Assembly: GCA_934203355.1 (NCBI GenBank)
Contig: CAKPZC010000070.1
Span: 1-10,514 of the forward strand
Length of the DNA: 10,514 nucleotides
Reading direction: 5' to 3'
DNA from: an uncultured Prevotella sp.
GTDB taxonomy: Bacteria > Bacteroidota > Bacteroidia > Bacteroidales > Bacteroidaceae
Part shown: piece by piece, positions 5,937 to 10,514 of the stretch
Position numbering within the stretch: the stretch's first letter is position 1
Layout of the letters: the number at the start of each line of letters is the position of its first letter
Translations under genes and position numbers: made by a program
The notes under the pieces: model-generated
Databases searched by the model: none
The model's input: only the letters and a program-made list of their open reading frames with translations
What the model was told of the DNA's origin: nothing

Positions 5937-6983
5937 CTACTGTTCGCCTCGCTGTTCCTCGATAGTCTTTGCTGTAGACAGTAGTCCACAGGCTGCGAAT
6001 ATGTCCTGTCCTCGGCTCGCACGTATTGTAGTGATGATGCCGTGGTTGTTGAGATAGTCGCGGAACGATTCCATCTTATCCTCGCTGCAACCCTCAAGGT
6101 CGACATTCGGAATTTTATGGAAGCGTATGAGGTTGATTCGGCAGAACAGTCCCTTGGTGAGTTTCACAATCTCGCGTGCGTGAGTCATGGAGTCGTTGAC
6201 ACCACGGAACATGATATACTCGAACGATAGGCGGCGCTGGTGGGTGAAGTCGTACTCGCGCATAAGGTCGATGATTTCTGTTATAGACATGCCGCGCTCG
6301 GCAGGCATAAGCATGGCTCGTTGCTCAGGAATGGGGGAGTGCATACTAATGGCGACATGGCACTCGCTCTCGTCGAGGAATCGTTTCAGCTTCTTTTTCA
6401 CGCCAACGCTACTCACGGTGATACGTTTCGGACTCCATGCGTATCCATAGTCGGACGTCAGCACCTCGGTGGCTTTCAGCACGTTGTCGAGATTGTCCAT
6501 CGGTTCGCCCTGTCCCATGAATACAATGTTGGTGAGTTTGTCGCTTTCGGGCAACGAGTATATTTGGTTGAGAATGTCGGCTACAGTGAGATAGCCCTCA
6601 AAACCCTGTTTGCCAGTTTGGCAGAACAGGCAGTTCATCTTGCAACCCACCTCGCACGACACGCAGAGTGTGGCGCGGTCGTGGTCGGGTATATACACAG
6701 TCTCCACATGCTTGCCCGATGCTGTAGGGAACAGATACTTTATGGTGCCGTCCTTCGATTTTTGGCATTCGATATGTGGCATGCAGCCAATGGTGTATTC
6801 TGCGGCAATTTTCTCGCGGTTGGCTTTGGATATGTTGGTCATCTCGTCAATCGACTTCACGTGCTGTGTGTAGAGCCACTTAGCCATCTGTCCGCCGGTG
6901 AATGCAGGCATTCCGAGCGACTTAGCCACTTCCTTGAGCTCATAGAGCGATAGACCGAGTAACGGTTTCTTATTGTCTGTCAT
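5937..6983 (-). CDS. rlmN: RlmN, 23S rRNA (adenine2503-C2)/tRNA (adenine37-C2) methyltransferase
   Basis: A cytoplasmic radical-SAM enzyme that methylates C2 of A2503 in 23S rRNA and of A37 in some tRNAs. The 348-residue length is normal. The iron-sulfur motif is CKMNCLFC (Cys114, Cys118, Cys121). The GEP motif region is MGQGEPM (156-162), the catalytic Glu is probably in VETVYIPD (93-100), and the C-terminal catalytic cysteine is Cys332 in RGQDIFAACGLL. SMHSPIPEQR (213-222) and INLIRFHKIP (283-292) match RlmN rather than Cfr as far as I can judge by eye. The ATG at 6983 lies about 50 bases after the likely transcription start of the promoter at 7042-7049. It probably leads a transcript with the DUF4837 and PdxA-like genes. 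Confidence 0.96.
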   Translation of the reverse strand: MTDNKKPLLGLSLYELKEVAKSLGMPAFTGGQMAKWLYTQHVKSIDEMTNISKANREKIAAEYTIGCMPHIECQKSKDGTIKYLFPTASGKHVETVYIPDHDRATLCVSCEVGCKMNCLFCQTGKQGFEGYLTVADILNQIYSLPESDKLTNIVFMGQGEPMDNLDNVLKATEVLTSDYGYAWSPKRITVSSVGVKKKLKRFLDESECHVAISMHSPIPEQRAMLMPAERGMSITEIIDLMREYDFTHQRRLSFEYIMFRGVNDSMTHAREIVKLTKGLFCRINLIRFHKIPNVDLEGCSEDKMESFRDYLNNHGIITTIRASRGQDIFAACGLLSTAKTIEEQRGEQ

Positions 6984-7041
6984 AATATGATATGCGTCTT
7001 GTTTTTATATATAAAGATGTCTTGTTGGCATCCGATAAGTG

Positions 7042-7049
7042 CAAAGTTA
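7042..7049 (-). promoter_or_regulatory. Probable -7 element of the rlmN promoter
   Basis: The minus strand reads TAACTTTG, matching the TAnnTTTG -7 consensus exactly, in the common wider context GTAACTTTGCA. No good TTTG -33 box is visible 19-21 bases upstream; that stretch is A-rich. Transcription would begin near 7035, giving a leader of about 50 bases before rlmN. The element lies in the 86-base gap after the GH28-like gene, where no clear terminator hairpin is seen, so some read-through is possible. Confidence 0.5.
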
Positions 7050-7069
7050 CGTAAAAGTTTTTGCTTTTT

Positions 7070-8371
7070 TTACTTTTTGCCTGTATAAATGCAGGCTTTG
7101 TTGAGATTTTCCTTGCCTACGTTGTCGCATATATACGCCTTGCGGTAGTCTTTGCCTGCCAATCGCAGTTTGACGCGCTTAGCCTCCACTTTGCCTACAT
7201 TGCGGAAATACATGCCCCAGCATGGAAATACAGGCCACTCGCTTGTGGGGCGGTTGTCGAACCATGCGGGTAGTGACGGGTCGTCGATGCCATTGAATTC
7301 CATGTCGCAATCGCTCACCACGACAACATCGGTGGGTGCTTTGCCCCAACTCTTAACAGACATTGCCATGCGTGTTATGCCGCGTGCCACGATATTGTCG
7401 ACTGTGATTTTGCCTGCTGAGTTGTCGTCGCTTAATGTCACCGACAATGGTGTAAGCACACGTTCAATTTTGTTGTGGTGGATATGTATGCGGTCGAGTC
7501 TGCCAGGTGCCTTGCCCCAGGCTCCGGGTTCGAGGTTGATGGCAGCCTCAGAGTTTGTGCGGTGGGACGTGATATGCTCGTGCTCGCCAGGACCGTAGAT
7601 GTGGCAATGTGCCACATCCACGTCTACCGACGGCATAATCATCCGAATGCCGTTGCACGATGAGTTGAGAATGCAGTTGTGTATCCTCATTTTTTCCCAA
7701 TAGCCGCCAGCTATGGCATCGTCGCCAGTGTGTAGCTCACATTTGCTTATGGCAATATTCTTGGCTCCACGCAGGTGTATGCCGTCCCAGCCCCCATATA
7801 TTCTTAGGTTGTTGAAATCGCTTTTTTCGAGTTTATATCCCAGTATTGCGTAGTTGGCTGAGTTTTTCACGCTGAAGTTTTCAAACCTCATGTTCTTGCA
7901 TCCTGCGAGAATAATGGTGTGTGGTCCGCGCATGTGCTCCTCGCCGAGAGGGTTTCGCACGTTGTTGCCATCGATAGTTCCCTCGCCAACGATGCCAGAA
8001 TTGCTGATATTGACACCGAAAATCATGGCGAGAGACCATTGTGGGTCGGTTGCCGAGTTGTAGTTTACGGTGCCTTGTCCGCTTTCATATTTCGAGAGGT
8101 TGAGACTTGTTTTTAGCGGTGAGTAGTCGGTAAGTCTTGTCGACCCCTTGAGAGTTGCTCCCTTTTCAAGGCGAATCCTCACGTTCGACATCATATATAT
8201 GGTTCCAGTAGTGTAGGTGCCTTCGGGTACCGTCACCTCGCCGCCACCTTTTTGGGCGCAAGTCTCGATGGCTTTGTTGATAGATGTGGCGTTGTTTACG
8301 TTCTCGTCGTTTGGTTTTGCTCCGAACGAGGCGATGCTCACGACTATAGATAGAAGAAAGGGTAGTATCAT
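7070..8371 (-). CDS. Exported GH28-like right-handed beta-helix protein
   Basis: Family GH28 contains polygalacturonases and related pectin hydrolases. The N-terminus is a short hydrophobic export signal (about residues 1-15) with no basic residue. The GH28 entry motif follows: FGAKPNDENVNNATSINKAI (16-35), GGGEVTVPEGTYTTGTIYM and LEKGATLKGS (68-77). Family Asp motifs are present as GWDGI (194-198, NTD in typical members) and TGDDAI (215-220). The GHG motif is replaced by C239-N240-G241 before GIRM, so the conserved catalytic-site His is missing. This suggests another substrate or an inactive or binding role. Length, 433 residues, is normal. It starts 18 bases after the SUMF1/propeller gene, so the two are probably one transcript. 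No SusC/SusD genes are in the window. Confidence 0.82.
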   Translation of the reverse strand: MILPFLLSIVVSIASFGAKPNDENVNNATSINKAIETCAQKGGGEVTVPEGTYTTGTIYMMSNVRIRLEKGATLKGSTRLTDYSPLKTSLNLSKYESGQGTVNYNSATDPQWSLAMIFGVNISNSGIVGEGTIDGNNVRNPLGEEHMRGPHTIILAGCKNMRFENFSVKNSANYAILGYKLEKSDFNNLRIYGGWDGIHLRGAKNIAISKCELHTGDDAIAGGYWEKMRIHNCILNSSCNGIRMIMPSVDVDVAHCHIYGPGEHEHITSHRTNSEAAINLEPGAWGKAPGRLDRIHIHHNKIERVLTPLSVTLSDDNSAGKITVDNIVARGITRMAMSVKSWGKAPTDVVVVSDCDMEFNGIDDPSLPAWFDNRPTSEWPVFPCWGMYFRNVGKVEAKRVKLRLAGKDYRKAYICDNVGKENLNKACIYTGKK

Positions 8372-8389
8372 TACGCTTTGGTTTTATTG

Positions 8390-10336
8390 TTATCTATTAG
8401 CTTCAACCCATTTCAGGTTGAAGCGATAGTGCAGTCGGCTGCTCAGAATGTGTATAGTACCGTCGGGCGTCTGAGTACCGGCAAGATAGCCGCGTGGCTC
8501 AGCATGAGTGCTGTCCATATCAAAGAATCCTGTCCATGCTCCACCATTGAGGTGGCGTTGTTTGCCGTCGGTGAGCAGACGTCTGACGGGCCATGTCTTG
8601 CCACCATCGTATGACACGGCTGCATACATGCCGTAGCCTTTTGTCATTGTGCCATCGGCATTCTTGAACATCATGCCACGGTCGGCCTCGGGTGTGCGTT
8701 GAGGATGGTCGGTGAACGACACAATAAGCAGAGCTCCCTCTTTCAGTTTCATTAGCACCAGACGTTGTCCGCCGTCGATGGGTGGTAGTTCCGATGCGCT
8801 ATATGTCCATGTTTTTCCCTTGTCGGTAGACACCGACATAGGCATGTGTTTCTTTCCGTCGTTGCCTACGATGGAGTTGCCGCGTCCGAAGGCAACGAGA
8901 TTGCCATTGTCGAGCACCGCCATGCCGGCGTGTATTCCGGCTATTGTTGTGCCTTTGCCGCCCTGTTTGAAGTCGGGCAGTTGAGCGCCGTCCCATGGGT
9001 CAGCCCATGTCTTCCCTCCGTCCTTGCTGATGTGTACCGACGCGCCATCGTTGCCGCCAGGTCCGGCGTCGCATATTTGATATATCCATCCCTTGCTGTC
9101 GATGGTTGTGCCCGACACCACTTGGTGGCGTTTAGTGTGTTCGGGTTCTATTATTCTTAGTCGGCTCCATGACATACCGTTGTCGGTGCTTGTGCGCATG
9201 GTGAGCATAAGGTTCTGCCAGTCGCCTGCCGCTTCTACTCCGTTGAAGTGATAGAGTGTGCCTTTATTGTCGTTGAATAGTGATGTGCCAGTAAGGTTGC
9301 GGTCGGGTATGCGCAGAAATTCCGTTGCTGGAGTCCATTCTTCGCTGCCTTTGCGTAGTCTTGATGCCAGTACGGTCATTCCGCGTCCGTTTTCGGCATT
9401 GGCTGTGAACCATGCTGCCAGCAAGTCGCCATTGTCGCAGTAGGTTATTGAAGGTTGATGGTTGTGGCGATAGAATGGCACGTCGGGTGTTGTGGGTGGG
9501 ATGACAAATGGAATAGGCTCAATGAAGAACGGCTTTGTGATGTCGACGGCAGTATTGGGCAGTTCGTAGTCTGCCTGTACCACTCGAAATCCTGTCAGCG
9601 AGTGGCGGTCTTCTGGAATCATAGCCATTCGGTTTGCGCTACGCAGATATTCTGTGGGTGTATGGTGGCTACCTCCGCGTGTTATCCTGTAAAGTCCGTC
9701 GGCAGGTCCTGTCGGGTCGGTTTGTTCGGTTTCCTTGTATGGGCCGTACCAGTCGAGACACCATTCCTCCACGTTTCCGTGCATGTCGTATAGTCCGAAG
9801 CCGTTGGGTTCGGTTACTCCTACCTTTAGTGACACGGGTTTGTAGTCGCGTGCTATGGTTTGATTGCGTTGCATCGACTGTGTTAGTCCGTCGCCTGTAT
9901 AATATAATGTGTATGTTCCGGCTCGGCAAGCATATTCCCATTCAGCTTCGGTTGGTAGTCGGTAGGTGCGTCCTTCCTTCTTCGACAGCCATTTGCAGAA
10001 GTCAATGGCGTCTTTATAGCTTACGTTCACCACAGCTTCGTCGTCTTCCTTCGACACGTTGTCTTTTCCTCGTAACAGGCGGTGCTCGGGTCGGAATTGT
10101 TCATACTGAGCGTTTGTCACCTCTGTGCGTCCCATTTTGAAGGCATGAGATATTATTACGTGATGAATAGGTGTCTCGTCGAAGTCTTCGCCCTTTCCTT
10201 CGCTTCCCATGTAGAAGTTGCCTGCAGGAATATCGACTAATGGTATGAGTTCCTTGGTTTGTGCCATAGCAGTTGCACAATTGCACAATTGCGCAATTGC
10301 CATAATGGCTAATGAGTTCTTTGTAGATTTTTTCAT
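8390..10336 (-). CDS. Exported fusion of SUMF1 (FGE-like) domain and Asp-box sialidase-like beta-propeller
   Basis: A 648-residue secreted or periplasmic protein; the signal peptide ends around AMA-Q26. Residues 30-255 are a SUMF1/FGE-sulfatase domain: IPAGNFYMGS (36-45), TEVTNAQY, RLPTEAEWEYACRAG (126-140), DMHGNVEEWCLDWYG (184-198) and TGFRVVQ (248-254). Residues 285-648 are a BNR propeller with four Asp boxes: STDNGMSW (383), SKDGGKTW (437), STDKGKTW (503) and SYDGGKTW (575). Human FGE has active-site cysteines in its RGGSYMCHRSYC stretch; here the aligned positions are T226 and L231, so formylglycine formation is unlikely. The sialidase FRIP arginine motif is not clear either: YRHNHQPSI (289-297) stands in its place. 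The role is probably glycan binding or an uncharacterised hydrolase. No consensus promoter is visible upstream. Confidence 0.88.
   Translation of the reverse strand: MKKSTKNSLAIMAIAQLCNCATAMAQTKELIPLVDIPAGNFYMGSEGKGEDFDETPIHHVIISHAFKMGRTEVTNAQYEQFRPEHRLLRGKDNVSKEDDEAVVNVSYKDAIDFCKWLSKKEGRTYRLPTEAEWEYACRAGTYTLYYTGDGLTQSMQRNQTIARDYKPVSLKVGVTEPNGFGLYDMHGNVEEWCLDWYGPYKETEQTDPTGPADGLYRITRGGSHHTPTEYLRSANRMAMIPEDRHSLTGFRVVQADYELPNTAVDITKPFFIEPIPFVIPPTTPDVPFYRHNHQPSITYCDNGDLLAAWFTANAENGRGMTVLASRLRKGSEEWTPATEFLRIPDRNLTGTSLFNDNKGTLYHFNGVEAAGDWQNLMLTMRTSTDNGMSWSRLRIIEPEHTKRHQVVSGTTIDSKGWIYQICDAGPGGNDGASVHISKDGGKTWADPWDGAQLPDFKQGGKGTTIAGIHAGMAVLDNGNLVAFGRGNSIVGNDGKKHMPMSVSTDKGKTWTYSASELPPIDGGQRLVLMKLKEGALLIVSFTDHPQRTPEADRGMMFKNADGTMTKGYGMYAAVSYDGGKTWPVRRLLTDGKQRHLNGGAWTGFFDMDSTHAEPRGYLAGTQTPDGTIHILSSRLHYRFNLKWVEANR
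10273..10296 (-). repeat. Three tandem copies of an 8-bp repeat in signal-peptide codons
   Basis: On the plus strand TTGCACAA, TTGCACAA and TTGCGCAA follow one another without gap, then a partial TTGC. They fall in codons 14-22 of the SUMF1/propeller gene and encode the polar interruption AQLCNCA in the hydrophobic core of the signal peptide. The unit is a near-palindrome (the third copy is perfectly palindromic). Its length is not a multiple of three, so gain or loss of one copy would shift the frame. Confidence 0.9.
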
Positions 10337-10404
10337 TGTTTACAACAATAATTATTTGATCTGTTTATCTGTCGATTATAATTGCTTTTGGAATTGATAA
10401 AAAC

Positions 10405-10442
10405 AAAAAGCGGTTGTCTAAATAAATAGACAACCGCTTTTT
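10405..10442 (-). terminator. Intrinsic terminator after tRNA-Arg
   Basis: A perfect 16-bp inverted repeat (10405-10420 with 10427-10442, arm AAAAAGCGGTTGTCTA) has a six-base loop. On the minus strand the stem ends in CTTTTTGTTTTTATC, a good T tract. It begins 3 bases after the tRNA-Arg 3' end, so it ends that transcript and insulates the SUMF1/propeller gene from it. Confidence 0.9.
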
Positions 10443-10445
10443 GTG

Positions 10446-10514
10446 TGACTCCGGCAGGATTCAAACCTGCAACCTTCTGATCCGTAGTCAGATGCTCTAT
10501 TCAGTTGAGCTACG
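10446..10514 (-). tRNA. tRNA-Arg (ACG anticodon), 5' end cut by window edge
   Basis: The minus strand shows the D arm GCTC/GAGC, an anticodon loop CTACGGA (anticodon ACG at 10485-10483) between TCTGA and TCAGA, and the T arm GCAGG/CCTGC around TTTGAAT. The 3' acceptor strand is CGGAGTC with discriminator A at 10446. The first five 5' bases lie beyond the window; C6 and G7 are present and pair correctly. The bases after the discriminator read CAC, so CCA is not encoded and must be added enzymatically. The ACG anticodon implies A-to-I editing by TadA to read CGU, CGC and CGA. Confidence 0.95.

Noticed and set aside
6240..6953. A 237-codon open frame on the plus strand opposite rlmN
   Set aside because: It lies wholly antisense to a clear rlmN gene, has no recognisable motif, and is of the kind that codon bias produces on the opposite strand.
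9634..10140. A 168-codon open frame on the plus strand opposite the SUMF1 domain
   Set aside because: It is antisense to a well-supported domain, rich in Arg, Cys and Val as expected for a shadow, and has no family resemblance.
7070..10336. The SUMF1-propeller/GH28-like pair as a tRNA-integrated island
   Set aside because: It lies beside tRNA-Arg, but there is no integrase, no duplicated tRNA end at the far side and no visible change in base composition.
8390..10336. Annotation as an active sulfatase-activating enzyme
   Set aside because: The two active-site cysteines of FGE are absent, and Bacteroidales generally mature sulfatases with the radical-SAM enzyme anSME.
10337..10404. TATTGTTG before the SUMF1/propeller gene as a -7 element
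   Set aside because: It has one mismatch in the conserved TTTG part and no TTTG box 19-21 bases upstream.

Overview
The window looks like chromosomal DNA from a Bacteroidales bacterium, most likely Prevotellaceae or a close relative. The grounds are the TTTG / TAnnTTTG promoter pattern of the Bacteroidetes primary sigma factor, A-rich leaders instead of Shine-Dalgarno sites, a tRNA-Arg without an encoded CCA end, and proteins whose closest remembered relatives are Bacteroidales (DUF4837 lipoprotein, Bacteroidales-type LptE, the TPR protein beside secG). The genus is inferred from memory of family sequences, not from a search. Every gene lies on the minus strand, so transcription runs from high to low coordinates.

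Layout in the direction of transcription: (1) a tRNA-Arg(ACG) cut by the right edge, followed by a strong terminator. (2) A two-gene secreted module: a signal-peptide protein fusing a formylglycine-generating-enzyme-like (SUMF1) domain to an Asp-box beta-propeller, then 18 bases later a GH28-like right-handed beta-helix protein. Together they suggest glycan handling outside the cytoplasm. (3) rlmN (rRNA/tRNA adenosine methyltransferase) with its own promoter, then a DUF4837 lipoprotein and a PdxA-family gene, closed by a 70-base near-perfect palindrome that works as a terminator. (4) An envelope operon: a sigma-54 activator without an N-terminal sensor domain, lptE, a TPR-containing protein of unknown role, and secG, closed by a second palindromic terminator. 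(5) A tRNA-His(GTG) with a textbook promoter, cut by the left edge.

The most striking observation is in the PdxA homologue. It keeps the fold-defining landmarks of the family, but all three metal-binding histidines and nearly all substrate-binding residues known from E. coli PdxA are replaced. It therefore looks like a pseudoenzyme or a repurposed protein sitting in what appears to be the usual pdxA neighbourhood. Other points of interest are the SUMF1/propeller fusion that lacks the hallmark residues of both parent enzymes, a three-copy 8-bp repeat inside its signal-peptide codons, a 21-bp tandem duplication that doubled the start codon of the DUF4837 gene, and long loopless palindromes at operon ends. 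I see no mobile element, CRISPR array or phage gene. No gene-free stretch exceeds 300 bases; the longest (72-314) holds the tRNA-His promoter and the secG terminator.
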